The notes below the pieces were generated by a model. It was not told the origin of the DNA. It worked only from the letters and a program-made list of their open reading frames with translations, and made no database searches. The position numbers were made by a program, and so were the translations under genes. A DNA stretch of 64,000 nucleotides, from NCBI GenBank assembly GCA_036787955.1, contig DAIQOI010000004.1, positions 62,001-126,000 on the forward strand. The letters run 5' to 3'. The DNA is from UBA2336 sp036787955 (lineage in GTDB: Bacteria; Bacteroidota; Bacteroidia; Cytophagales; Cyclobacteriaceae). How positions within the stretch are numbered: position 1 is the stretch's first letter; each line of letters opens with the position of its first letter. Of the stretch, positions 1 through 7,960 are shown piece by piece.

Positions 1-1107
1 CAGAAAATGGACCCGGTACGGATGGAACGCGACATTGCAGTAGCTGAAAATGTTTTGCAGACACTCATCAAGCAACAGTTTCAGTCGCAACGCACTTTCT
101 TTCCGCTGGAAATAGAAGGAACCTATCAAGAGGGTTATGGCGTAACCTTCCGCTTTCCGGCCAACTATACCACGCCACTCACCATCACGTTGGGCGATAA
201 CGAGATTGTAGTAGATGGCAATGCCATAGGCAGAGATTGGGAATTTATGGATAAACATCTGGAAAACCGCATCCACATGGAAATAGATGAAGAAATCCGT
301 ATCAAAGACCGCAGAAAACCTTTCCGTACCCGACTGAATCTGGATAGCCTGCAGAAAGTGTACAACGATAAAATAATAGAAGCCGCACAAATTTTCCTGC
401 TGGACTATCATGACCTGCTGAGCCAGCTGCCGGCTACCGAAAAGATTCTGATCACCAACCGTGGCGAGCAACCGCGCATATGGGTAAGCCGGTTCATGTC
501 AGCTCCTAAAAGAATGCTCATTGAAATAGAAGCAAGTAAAGGAGATCTGAACCAGTTTCAAAGCGGCAAGCTTACGCGCGAACAGATGTTGAGCCGCATA
601 AGAGTGGTTAACACAGAAACTTCCGACACAGCCGAGCCCGACCTGGAACTGCTTTCGAGCATCCTCAGCCGGTTGTACCGTTCTGATTTATCAAAAACTT
701 ATTTCTCTGATAACAACGTGTACTACGAGCGTCTGAAAAATTTTGGTGTAGTGTATTATCTGCGCCTGTACAGCAGCAACCAGCGGGGTGAACGCTTTGA
801 CATGCCCACCCTAAAACTGGAAGACGTTGATCAGGCCACACGCGACAAGAAAGTAAAGGAACTGTATCCGCAATTTGAAAAAGAAATGAAAGAAAACATG
901 GTTGACTACGGACGCACGCTGAAAAGCCTGGGCGATGATGAGCAACTGGTTGTGAACGTGCGCATGACCAAATGCCAAGGATGCGGCATCCCCTCCACGG
1001 TTGAATTCTCGGTAAAAGGTAGCGTTCTGAAGGACTATTCGGCCGGAAAAATCGGCAAGGAGGCAGCCCTGGCAAAAATTGTTGTAAAAAAGGGTGCCAA
1101 TCAGTAA
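1..1107 (+). CDS. Hypothetical protein, probably 5'-truncated by the window edge
   Basis: I do not recognise the family. The first ATG is at base 7, but the frame stays open to base 1, and the visible N-terminus (DPVRMERDIAVAENVL) starts directly with a charged helix. In this kind of Bacteroidota protein a signal peptide would normally come first, so the true start is probably upstream of the window. The visible 366 residues contain a charged middle part and, near the C-terminus, a CxxC pair (CQGCG) that could bind metal or form a disulfide. A strong terminator follows 53 bp after the stop, which separates this gene from the sulfur genes. Function unknown. Confidence 0.6.
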   Translation, partial: QKMDPVRMERDIAVAENVLQTLIKQQFQSQRTFFPLEIEGTYQEGYGVTFRFPANYTTPLTITLGDNEIVVDGNAIGRDWEFMDKHLENRIHMEIDEEIRIKDRRKPFRTRLNLDSLQKVYNDKIIEAAQIFLLDYHDLLSQLPATEKILITNRGEQPRIWVSRFMSAPKRMLIEIEASKGDLNQFQSGKLTREQMLSRIRVVNTETSDTAEPDLELLSSILSRLYRSDLSKTYFSDNNVYYERLKNFGVVYYLRLYSSNQRGERFDMPTLKLEDVDQATRDKKVKELYPQFEKEMKENMVDYGRTLKSLGDDEQLVVNVRMTKCQGCGIPSTVEFSVKGSVLKDYSAGKIGKEAALAKIVVKKGANQ

Positions 1108-1159
1108 CAGCGGGCTCCCGCAGGCTCAGCACGCTGCTTATTAATAGCTTCTGCATTGT

Positions 1160-1190
1160 CTCAGCCCGTGTTGCACGGGCTGAGTTTTTT
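1160..1190 (+). terminator. Rho-independent terminator
   Basis: A perfect 11-bp stem, CTCAGCCCGTG with CACGGGCTGAG, closes a TTG loop and is followed by six T. It ends the gene at 1-1107 and insulates it from the operator and promoter that start at 1205. Confidence 0.9.
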
Positions 1191-1204
1191 CATCGGTTTG
1201 ACCT

Positions 1205-1249
1205 GTGACAAATGTTACGGATGAACCCCATCGCTTACCTTTACCTTTG
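1205..1249 (+). promoter_or_regulatory. CRP/FNR-like operator 1 and -7 box (tauE promoter)
   Basis: GTGAC-AAAT-GTTAC (1205-1218) is an imperfect palindrome of the GTGAC-N4-GTCAC type. A consensus Bacteroidota -7 box, TACCTTTG, lies at 1242-1249, with its first base exactly 37 bp after the first base of the operator. No TTG is present at the usual -33 place. With transcription starting about 5 nt after the box, the operator centre falls near -41 to -43, where class II CRP/FNR activators bind. The same layout recurs at 2076, 3376 and 11395. Confidence 0.7.
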
Positions 1250-1278
1250 CGCCACAATAAAACAAACCCCCGAAAATT

Positions 1279-2070
1279 ATGGCAGTATTAGGTTACGCAG
1301 CCTCTGTGCTGATGGGTCTCTCGCTCGGATTAATAGGTGGTGGCGGGTCCATTTTGACAGTTCCCATTCTTGTTTATTTGTTTGGGGTCGATCCTGTACT
1401 GGCAACTGCGTATTCCCTGTTTGTAGTTGGTTTAACCAGTCTGGTAGGTTCATACAGCCACTTTCGCGCTGGCAATGTACAACTTAGAACCGCCATCGTG
1501 TTTGGCATTCCTTCTATTATCGCTGTTTATGCCGTAAGAAAGTTTATCGTACCGATTATTCCCGACCCGGTATTTCATATCCGCTCAATGGAGCTTTCCA
1601 AAGGAACGTTATTAATGGTATTGTTTGCCCTGCTCATGCTCATGGCCAGCATTTCGATGATCAGGCCGACAAAACAAAAGGCGGGCGAAAGCAAAGCAAC
1701 ACCCAACTACCTGATCATTTTCCTCGAAGGTCTTCTGGTGGGAGGCCTCACAGGACTGGTGGGTGCAGGTGGCGGTTTTCTGATCATCCCGGCTTTGGTG
1801 TTGCTGGCAGGATTGCCCATGAAGCAAGCTGTGGGTACTTCCCTGCTCATCATTGCACTTAAATCGCTCATTGGGTTTACGGGCGACCTGGGGGCAGGAC
1901 AACCTATTGATTACAGTTTCATGCTGCTGTTCTCTGCCTTCGCCATTGCAGGCATTCTGATAGGCAGCTACCTTACCCGATTTATTTCCAATGAAAAACT
2001 CAAGCCAGCCTTTGGTTGGTTTGTACTGGTGATGGGGTTTTACATTCTTGGTAAAGAGCTTTTGTTTTAA
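1279..2070 (+). CDS. TauE/SafE family sulfite exporter (permease)
   Basis: A 263-residue hydrophobic protein of the TauE/SafE family (anion exporters for sulfite, sulfoacetate and related compounds). The internal duplication typical of the family is visible: a glycine-rich motif near the start (GLSLGLIGGGGSILTVPIL) is echoed in the middle (GLTGLVGAGGGFLIIPALV), each inside a hydrophobic half, giving about eight membrane segments in the inner membrane. ATG 1279 lies 30 bp after a consensus -7 box. The gene heads the sulfur island and is followed 5 bp later by the operator of sqr. Sulfite produced by the CstB-like enzyme at 11484 is a plausible substrate; this is inferred from context. Confidence 0.88.
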   Translation: MAVLGYAASVLMGLSLGLIGGGGSILTVPILVYLFGVDPVLATAYSLFVVGLTSLVGSYSHFRAGNVQLRTAIVFGIPSIIAVYAVRKFIVPIIPDPVFHIRSMELSKGTLLMVLFALLMLMASISMIRPTKQKAGESKATPNYLIIFLEGLLVGGLTGLVGAGGGFLIIPALVLLAGLPMKQAVGTSLLIIALKSLIGFTGDLGAGQPIDYSFMLLFSAFAIAGILIGSYLTRFISNEKLKPAFGWFVLVMGFYILGKELLF

Positions 2071-2075
2071 TTATT

Positions 2076-2120
2076 GTGATAAAAGTCACGGAAATTATTT
2101 GATAGGCCAGGCTACTTCGT
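2076..2120 (+). promoter_or_regulatory. CRP/FNR-like operator 2 and -7 region (sqr promoter)
   Basis: GTGAT-AAAA-GTCAC (2076-2089) matches the shared palindrome with one substitution. At exactly the same 37-bp offset lies TACTTCGT (2113-2120), a weaker match to TAnnTTTG. There is no -33 TTG. Because this promoter sits between 2076 and 2120, the open frame that begins at 2048 cannot be the real start of sqr, which supports ATG 2141. Confidence 0.65.
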
Positions 2121-2140
2121 GGTGTACAGAGTTTACATCC

Positions 2141-3334
2141 ATGAAAGGTCATTATCAGATAATTATCATAGGTGGTGGCAATGCCGGCATATCAGTTGCT
2201 GCACAGTTATTAAGAAAAGAACGTGTCGACCTGGTGATTGTTGATCCGGCCACTCATCACTATTACCAGCCAGCCTGGACTTTGGTAGGTGGCGGAGCCT
2301 ATGACATCAACAAAACAGTACGCCCCCAGGCTGAAGTGATACCGGCCGGGGCACAATGGATCAGAGAAAAAGTGATCGGCTTGAACCCGGAAGAAAATAA
2401 AATTGAACTGGAAAGCGGCCAGCACTTAACCTATGACTTTTTGGTGGTAGCTCCCGGCATTCAACTAAACTGGCACGAAGTTAAGGGACTACCTGAAACT
2501 CTCGGAAAAAATGGCGTGTGTTCCAACTATAGCTTTCAGTACGCTCCATACACCTGGCAGTGCATAAAAAATTTTAAAGGCGGCAATGCAATTTTTGTAA
2601 ATCCCCACACACCCGTTAAATGCGGTGGTGCGCCCCATAAAATTATGTACCTGGCTGCCGACTATTTTCGCAAAACAGGAATTCTCCAAAGTGCAAACAT
2701 TCAGTATTGGAGCGGAGGGGTTAGGCTTTTTTCAGTCGAAAAGTATGAGAAGACCCTCTTACAGGTATGTAAACGCAGCAATATTCAATTAAACTTTTGT
2801 TATCGGTTCGAAGAAATAGATGGTAATAATAAACGGGCAAAATTTGTTGGCTTTGGTGAGAGCAACAAGGATCACGTAGTTTGGGTCGATTACGATATGA
2901 TACACGTAACTCCACCTCAAAGCGCCCCTGATTTTATCAGAAAGAGCAAGCTGGCCAACGAAACCGGGTGGGTGGATATCGACAAAAATACCCTGCAACA
3001 TAACCGGTACCCAAATATATTCTCAATTGGTGATGCCTCTTCTTTACCTACTTCCAAAACCGGGGCCGCCATCCGAAAGCAGGCACCTATATTGGTAGCA
3101 AACCTGCTTGCAGCTTTGCATAAGAAGAAGGCTGTAAAGCAATATGATGGTTATACCTCTTGTCCGCTGGTAACCGGTTATGGCAAATTGGTGTTGGCAG
3201 AATTCGACTATCAAAACCAACCAAAAGAAACTTTTCCTTTTGACCAAAGTAAGGAGCGTTGGAGCATGTATCAACTCAAAAAACATGTTTTGCCCTGGCT
3301 GTATTGGAATAAAATTTTGAAAGGAACCGCCTGA
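2141..3334 (+). CDS. sqr: Type II sulfide:quinone oxidoreductase
   Basis: A 397-residue flavoprotein that oxidises sulfide to sulfane sulfur and passes electrons to the quinone pool at the inner membrane. The N-terminal FAD-binding GGGNAG motif is at 11-16. The two redox cysteines of the SQOR/type II group are present: C161 in PVKCGGAPHKIMYL and C341 in TSCPLVTGYGKLVLAEF, both closely resembling the human SQOR motifs. ATG 2141 is chosen because it starts the MKGHYQIIIIGGG sequence and lies downstream of the promoter; an in-frame extension to 2048 would overlap tauE. The gene has its own operator and is flanked by a sulfite exporter and thiosulfate-type transporters. The persulfide it makes is the likely substrate of the CstB-like protein at 11484. 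Confidence 0.9.
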   Translation: MKGHYQIIIIGGGNAGISVAAQLLRKERVDLVIVDPATHHYYQPAWTLVGGGAYDINKTVRPQAEVIPAGAQWIREKVIGLNPEENKIELESGQHLTYDFLVVAPGIQLNWHEVKGLPETLGKNGVCSNYSFQYAPYTWQCIKNFKGGNAIFVNPHTPVKCGGAPHKIMYLAADYFRKTGILQSANIQYWSGGVRLFSVEKYEKTLLQVCKRSNIQLNFCYRFEEIDGNNKRAKFVGFGESNKDHVVWVDYDMIHVTPPQSAPDFIRKSKLANETGWVDIDKNTLQHNRYPNIFSIGDASSLPTSKTGAAIRKQAPILVANLLAALHKKKAVKQYDGYTSCPLVTGYGKLVLAEFDYQNQPKETFPFDQSKERWSMYQLKKHVLPWLYWNKILKGTA

Positions 3335-3375
3335 ATTTCTTAAGCCCGGGCCTGATTAAATTGTTAATTTTATCT

Positions 3376-3420
3376 GTAACTAAAGTTACCGACTGACAAA
3401 AGTCAGTTTTTCTACTTTTG
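3376..3420 (+). promoter_or_regulatory. CRP/FNR-like operator 3, second palindrome and -7 box (yeeE-tsdA operon promoter)
   Basis: GTAAC-TAAA-GTTAC (3376-3389) is a perfect palindrome. It is followed by a second perfect palindrome, ACTGAC-AAAA-GTCAGT (3392-3407), whose centre is 17 bp further on. The -7 box TACTTTTG is at 3413-3420, again 37 bp after the start of the first operator. The second palindrome lies between activator site and -7 box, so it could bind a second dimer or act as a repressor site. No -33 TTG is seen. Confidence 0.72.
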
Positions 3421-3443
3421 TTTAAAACTTTAACCCCGATAGT

Positions 3444-4010
3444 ATGTTCGAAGCAATTGTACAACCATGGCCATGGTATGTGGCCGGTATCTTAATCGGT
3501 TTAACCGTGCCTGCTCTTCTTTTATTGGGCAACAAGCATTTTGGTATTTCCTCTTCGCTCCGGCACATCTGTGCTGCCTGCTTTCCTGCCCGCATCCCCT
3601 TCTTTCAGTACAACTGGCGCAGGGAGGCATGGAATCTCTTCTTTGTTGGCGGCATACTGGTTGGAGGTTTTGTCGCTACGCAGTTTCTCAGTAACCCTGA
3701 ACCTATTCAGGTTGCCGAAAAAACAGTAGCCGACCTGAAGGAATTAAATATCACCACCGATAATCAACTGATGCCAGCCTCCATTTTCAGTGCAGAAAAC
3801 ATTTTTTCGCTTAAAGGCCTGGTATTCTTTGTAATTGGCGGTTTTCTGGTGGGCTTCGGTACCCGATATGCCGGCGGGTGCACCTCTGGCCATTCCATCA
3901 TGGGCCTCTCCACCCTGCAATGGCCATCGCTGGTAGCAACCTGTTGCTTTATGGCCGGTGGCTTCCTGATGGTTCATCTTATCTTTCCCTGGTTAATGAA
4001 ATTACTCTGA
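3444..4010 (+). CDS. YeeE/YedE half-transporter (thiosulfate/sulfur import type)
   Basis: A 188-residue inner-membrane protein matching one half of the YeeE/YedE (TsuA-like) family, whose full-length members import thiosulfate through a chain of conserved cysteines. The signature GTRYAGGCTSGHSIMGLS is present, with the conserved Cys in GGCTSGH, plus further cysteines near the N-terminus (ICAACFPA). Hydrophobic segments lie near both ends and in the middle. The partner half is encoded 22 bp downstream. Full-length members are roughly the sum of the two, so the pair probably forms one transporter. It is the first gene of a four-gene unit with tsdA. Thiosulfate as substrate is inferred from family and context. 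Confidence 0.83.
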   Translation: MFEAIVQPWPWYVAGILIGLTVPALLLLGNKHFGISSSLRHICAACFPARIPFFQYNWRREAWNLFFVGGILVGGFVATQFLSNPEPIQVAEKTVADLKELNITTDNQLMPASIFSAENIFSLKGLVFFVIGGFLVGFGTRYAGGCTSGHSIMGLSTLQWPSLVATCCFMAGGFLMVHLIFPWLMKLL

Positions 4011-4032
4011 AATCCTGAAATAAAATTTAGTT

Positions 4033-4563
4033 ATGGAAACCTTGACAAAACAAAATATCAACACCATTTCAACCACCGAAGAACAGCCCGTGGTTGTTGA
4101 ACATCCGCTGGAATGTGAAGCACCGAACGATCAGATTGCCCGCGAAACATGGAAAAGCAACCTGAAATATGCCGTGGTGGGGGTTTTATTTGGAATTGTT
4201 TTTGTAAAAGCTGAGATAATATCCTGGTACCGTATTCAGGAAATGTTCCGGCTGCATTCTTTCCACATGTATGGTGTTATCGGAACAGCCGTTATCACGG
4301 GCATCATTTCAGTATGGCTTATCAAAAAGTTCAACATTAAAACTGTACAGGGTGAAACCGTGGTATTCCACACAAAAGAATTTCATTGGGGCAATGTACT
4401 GGGCGGGTTGTTGTTCGGATTAGGCTGGGCCATTACAGGGGCCTGTCCGGGTCCGCTTTTTGCTCAGATTGGCAGTGGTTTTCTGGTGGTAACTATAACC
4501 CTTATCAGCGCCATTGCAGGGACCTGGGTGTACGGACTGCTGCGCGAAAAACTCCCGCATTAA
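4033..4563 (+). CDS. DUF6691/YeeE second half-transporter
   Basis: A 176-residue protein, the second half of the split YeeE/YedE transporter (DUF6691 type). An N-terminal cytosolic stretch of about 45 residues precedes the membrane segments. The C-terminal signature GLGWAITGACPGPLFAQIGSG carries the conserved Cys of this half (GACPGP). The gene follows the first half by 22 bp and precedes the TsdA-like gene by 22 bp. The first half has an intact start and stop and a complete domain, so I read this as a genuine two-gene transporter and not a frameshifted single gene. Confidence 0.82.
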   Translation: METLTKQNINTISTTEEQPVVVEHPLECEAPNDQIARETWKSNLKYAVVGVLFGIVFVKAEIISWYRIQEMFRLHSFHMYGVIGTAVITGIISVWLIKKFNIKTVQGETVVFHTKEFHWGNVLGGLLFGLGWAITGACPGPLFAQIGSGFLVVTITLISAIAGTWVYGLLREKLPH

Positions 4564-4585
4564 CTGCATCCGAAGAGCTTGAAGT

Positions 4586-5641
4586 ATGGATCGGCAGCTT
4601 GATGTTAAGCTTTTCATTCGGGCAATAAACCTGTTCGTATTACTGGTGCTGCTCCTGGTGGGGTTCATCTGCGCCATACTGGGCATAACCGTTTACGGAC
4701 CTGAAAAAATCATGGCCAGGGTGCCGGTAAACATTCCTGCCGAAAATAATCAAAAGCCGGTTACACCCGATGTGTGGGCTGCCCCCGACCCCGCTTCCAT
4801 ACCGGATAACGAGGAAGGCAAGCTCATCCGCTATGGCAGAGAGCTGATAGCGCACACAGCCGCCTACCTCGGACCGCAGGGTAAAGTGATGCGCATCAGC
4901 AACGGAATGAATTGCCAGAACTGCCACCTCGATGCCGGCACCAAACCGTTCGGCAACAATTACAGTGCGGTGGCCTCCACCTATCCAAAGTTTCGCCCCC
5001 GATCAGGAACAATCGAGTCCATTGAAAAGCGAGTAAACGACTGCTTCGAGCGAAGTCTGAACGGCAAACCCCTTGCCGAAGATTCGCACGAAATGAAAGC
5101 CATAGTGGCCTATATCAAATGGCTGGGTAAAGATGTTCCTAAAGGAGAGACGCCCAAGGGCGCCGGACTGGTGGAACTGTCCTACCTTGATATCCCTGCC
5201 GACCCGGTAAAAGGTAAATCCTTGTACGAACAAAAATGCACCGTGTGCCATGGTGCCAGCGGAGAAGGAGTTAAAAATCCAGGTGCCACCGAATACACTT
5301 ACCCGCCATTATGGGGCGAGCACAGCTATAACACCGGTGCGGGCCTGTACCGTCTTTCTCGCTTTGCCGGCTACATCAAGGCCAACATGCCGTTGGGCGC
5401 CACCTATGCAGAACCACAACTTACCGATGAAGAAGCCTGGCACATAGCTGCCTACGTCAACTCCTTGCCGCGGCCGGGCATGGACATTTCGAAAGACTGG
5501 CCCGATATTTCGCAAAAACCGGTAGACCACCCCTTCGGTCCTTATACTGACGGATTCAGCGAACAACAGCACAAATACGGTCCCTTTAAGCCCATCATTG
5601 AACAACGCAAGAAGTTAAGTGAGGCAGCCGCAAAGAAATGA
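4586..5641 (+). CDS. tsdA: TsdA-like membrane-anchored diheme cytochrome c (thiosulfate dehydrogenase)
   Basis: A 351-residue periplasmic cytochrome with two heme motifs, CQNCH (C110, C113, H114) and CTVCH (C218, C221, H222). The sequence round heme 1 (HLDAGTKPFGNNYSAVASTYP) and the RVNDCFERSLNGKPL motif with C153 are typical of TsdA, where a cysteine is the unusual axial ligand of heme 1. A Met in IKANMPLGATY is a candidate ligand for heme 2. TsdA enzymes couple two thiosulfates to tetrathionate. The N-terminus carries an uncleaved-looking membrane helix (about 11-35) and a linker, so the protein is probably anchored in the inner membrane with its hemes in the periplasm. It overlaps the downstream porin gene by 4 nt. 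Direction of catalysis cannot be told from sequence. Confidence 0.82.
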   Translation: MDRQLDVKLFIRAINLFVLLVLLLVGFICAILGITVYGPEKIMARVPVNIPAENNQKPVTPDVWAAPDPASIPDNEEGKLIRYGRELIAHTAAYLGPQGKVMRISNGMNCQNCHLDAGTKPFGNNYSAVASTYPKFRPRSGTIESIEKRVNDCFERSLNGKPLAEDSHEMKAIVAYIKWLGKDVPKGETPKGAGLVELSYLDIPADPVKGKSLYEQKCTVCHGASGEGVKNPGATEYTYPPLWGEHSYNTGAGLYRLSRFAGYIKANMPLGATYAEPQLTDEEAWHIAAYVNSLPRPGMDISKDWPDISQKPVDHPFGPYTDGFSEQQHKYGPFKPIIEQRKKLSEAAAKK

Positions 5642-7065
5642 GAAAGTGGATACATATTATTTTGTTCAGTACCATGTTTGGTACAACCTGGGCGCAGCAT
5701 CAGGATCCCAGCTGGTCGGTAAGACGTGCCATTATCAATGAGCAATGCACCCAGAATGACAGTCTGTGTAACATGCTTCACAAACTGGGTGTGTTTGAAG
5801 GCCACTTCCGCTCATTTTTCATGAGCACAATTAACCGCGGTGAATTTCCCGACTACTACGCACTGGCCATGGGTGGTGGACTGGCCTATTTCTCTCCGGT
5901 GATAAAAAATTTTCAGATTGGTCTCTCCGGTTTTACCATCTATAATGTTTCCTCGTCCGTACTTCATCCCAATCCGCCTTTTAGTAACCGGTACGAAATT
6001 CAATTATTCGATATCACTGATCCGGATAACCACAGTGACCTGGACAGACTGGAAGACCTGTACCTGCGTTATTATTTTTCACAAAAACATCATTCGTACA
6101 TTCAGATAGGAAAATTTCATCTGCAAACACCCCTGGTTAACCTGCAGGATGGACGCATGCGGCCTAATCTTCAGGAAGGACTGTGGGGGGAATGGAACAA
6201 CTGGGAAAAACTGAAACTTAAAGGTGGCTGGATATGGCGCACCTCCCCCCGGGGAACGGTACAGTGGTTCACCATCGGACAGTCGGTAGGGATTTATAGC
6301 CGCGGACGTGCAGTAAACGGACTGCCTTCGGATTACGCCGGCAAAGTATTACCCCACGGCATCTTTACCGGTAACATTACCTATATACCGGCAAAGCCAC
6401 TGACCATCGAACTGTGGAATTACTACGTTGACAAAATTTTCAATACTTCTTTGCTCAAATCAGAATGGAAGAAAAAAACCGAGCATAGGGAATGGCTTGC
6501 CGGCATCCAGTACCTGTATCAGCGTTCTTTAATGAACAACATACTGCCTGTTGAACAACAATACATTACACACAGTGCCCGCTCGCACACCATCAGTACA
6601 CGCATAGGCTTCACCAGGTTGCGCAATAATGAAAAGTGGTTTATCAACTATACCCGAATTACTTCACACGGGCGCTTCTTGTTTCCACGCGAATGGGGCG
6701 TTGAACCTTTTTATACCTTTATGTTTCGCGAACGACTGGAAGGTGCCGGTAACGTACATGGCATAATGATGCAGAATATACGCCCGATCGACAAATCCGG
6801 GCGGTTTACCTTCCACACCCAGGCCGGCATATTTGTGATGCCATCCGTGCAGGACGTTGCACTGAACAAATACAACATGCCCTCCTTTTACCACCTGAAT
6901 GTGCGCGGAAATTACCGCTTTACCGGCTTTTTGCACGGCCTTCATGCCGATGTACTCTACTCGTATAAAGGAAACCTGGTGCGGGGCCTTGAAGTAACGC
7001 CCGCCAACTACCACAACAAGGTGAACAATCACCTGCTTTCTGTTGTGCTGGATTATTACTTCTGA
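5638..7065 (+). CDS. Outer-membrane beta-barrel (porin-like) protein
   Basis: A 475-residue protein with an N-terminal signal peptide (MRKWIHIILFSTMFGTTWAQ) followed by alternating aromatic/polar strands throughout and a C-terminal strand ending in YYF (VVLDYYF), the usual end of an outer-membrane barrel. Its length and pattern resemble OprD-like or generic Bacteroidota porins, but I cannot name the family. The start codon lies inside the tsdA stop (ATGA overlap), so the two are translationally coupled. A channel for thiosulfate or tetrathionate is a reasonable inference from this coupling, not something the sequence proves. Confidence 0.75.
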   Translation: MRKWIHIILFSTMFGTTWAQHQDPSWSVRRAIINEQCTQNDSLCNMLHKLGVFEGHFRSFFMSTINRGEFPDYYALAMGGGLAYFSPVIKNFQIGLSGFTIYNVSSSVLHPNPPFSNRYEIQLFDITDPDNHSDLDRLEDLYLRYYFSQKHHSYIQIGKFHLQTPLVNLQDGRMRPNLQEGLWGEWNNWEKLKLKGGWIWRTSPRGTVQWFTIGQSVGIYSRGRAVNGLPSDYAGKVLPHGIFTGNITYIPAKPLTIELWNYYVDKIFNTSLLKSEWKKKTEHREWLAGIQYLYQRSLMNNILPVEQQYITHSARSHTISTRIGFTRLRNNEKWFINYTRITSHGRFLFPREWGVEPFYTFMFRERLEGAGNVHGIMMQNIRPIDKSGRFTFHTQAGIFVMPSVQDVALNKYNMPSFYHLNVRGNYRFTGFLHGLHADVLYSYKGNLVRGLEVTPANYHNKVNNHLLSVVLDYYF

Positions 7066-7076
7066 TAACTAATTTC

Positions 7077-7120
7077 GTGATTAATATCACGAACAAACAT
7101 ATTATTCGCACGTAATTTTA
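7077..7120 (+). promoter_or_regulatory. CRP/FNR-like operator 4 and -7 region (dsrE-soxB operon promoter)
   Basis: GTGAT-TAAT-ATCAC (7077-7090) is the core of a perfect 20-bp palindrome that extends to TTC...GAA (7074-7093). TAATTTTA at 7113-7120 starts 36 bp after the operator start, one base less than at the other four promoters. If this is the true -7 box, transcription begins almost on the ATG at 7126, giving a leaderless or near-leaderless message. Confidence 0.65.
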
Positions 7121-7125
7121 AAAAT

Positions 7126-7536
7126 ATGAAAAAGTTAATTGCTTTTGTGTTGCTGGCGGTAATCACGTCTATCACTTCACAGGCGCAGCAGCCCCCAAAA
7201 ATCATTCTTCACCTGCAATCGGCCGATACGCTGGTACATCGCTCGCTGGTAAACCAGGTTGCCAACCTGAAGAAAGAATTTCCGGAAGCAGCTATTGATG
7301 TGGTTTGTCACGGGCCGGGAATGGAATTCCTTCTGAAAAAGAAATCTGCCTACATCGAACGAATACAAAAACAAAATTTTACAGGTGTAACCTTCACGGC
7401 ATGCGAATTCACCATGGCACAGCGAAACATTAAACGCGAAGATCTTGTGCCTTATGCGCGCACTGTACCCTATGCACTGGCCGAAATCATTAAAAAACAA
7501 CAAAACGACTGGCTCTACATCAAATTAGGATTCTGA
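7126..7536 (+). CDS. Periplasmic DsrE/DsrF-like sulfur carrier protein
   Basis: A 136-residue protein with a signal peptide (MKKLIAFVLLAVITSITSQAQ) and a DsrE/DsrF-like fold. The conserved sulfur-binding Cys is seen in FTACEFTMAQRNIK, and a second Cys in DVVCHGPGMEF. DsrE-type proteins carry sulfane sulfur as a cysteine persulfide and hand it between enzymes. This copy is exported, unlike the cytoplasmic DsrEFH complex, and it lies directly before a lipoprotein rhodanese and a Tat-type SoxB-like enzyme, so a periplasmic relay is likely. It is the first gene of a six-gene unit. Confidence 0.83.
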   Translation: MKKLIAFVLLAVITSITSQAQQPPKIILHLQSADTLVHRSLVNQVANLKKEFPEAAIDVVCHGPGMEFLLKKKSAYIERIQKQNFTGVTFTACEFTMAQRNIKREDLVPYARTVPYALAEIIKKQQNDWLYIKLGF

Positions 7537-7555
7537 AACCATAAACCCCGATACG

Positions 7556-7939
7556 ATGAAACGGATTGCATATATCTTACTACTATTCGTGCTTATTTCC
7601 GGTTGCACACAATCGCAAAATATTACATCGCTGGATGCAGCTCAGTTTGAAAAACACATGAAGGAAAAAGCCGATAAAATTATCCTCGATGTGCGCACAG
7701 CCGGTGAGTATGCTGACGGGCACATTCCTGGAGCTGTGATGATTGATTATTACAAGAACGACTTCCGTCAGCAAATTAATAAGCTGGACAAGTCCAAACC
7801 TGTTTTCGTTTACTGTGCCTCGGGCGTGCGCAGCAGCTCGGCTGCAAAAATCCTTGTCCAGTCGGGTTTTACGGAAGTGTATAACCTACAGGGCGGTATC
7901 AATGCCTGGCATCGATCCGGCAAGCCACTTGAACGCTGA
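7556..7939 (+). CDS. Rhodanese-like lipoprotein
   Basis: A 127-residue single-domain rhodanese with a lipoprotein signal (LLLFVLISGC, lipid-bearing Cys about residue 17). The active-site loop CASGVRSS carries the catalytic Cys, and the substrate-side LDVRTAGEYADGHIPGA motif is intact. It would transfer sulfane sulfur on the periplasmic side of a membrane. It is 19 bp after the DsrE gene and 21 bp before the SoxB-like gene, in one operon. Confidence 0.88.
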   Translation: MKRIAYILLLFVLISGCTQSQNITSLDAAQFEKHMKEKADKIILDVRTAGEYADGHIPGAVMIDYYKNDFRQQINKLDKSKPVFVYCASGVRSSSAAKILVQSGFTEVYNLQGGINAWHRSGKPLER

Positions 7940-7960
7940 AACCCAAATGAACTGACGCCC

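Noticed and set aside
2048..2140. Upstream in-frame extension of the sqr gene (31 codons)
   Set aside because: It overlaps the tauE end and contains the operator and -7 box. The conserved FAD-binding N-terminus begins at ATG 2141.
3444..4563. Two half-size YeeE genes as a frameshifted single gene
   Set aside because: Each half has its own start, stop and complete signature, with a clean 22-bp gap between them.
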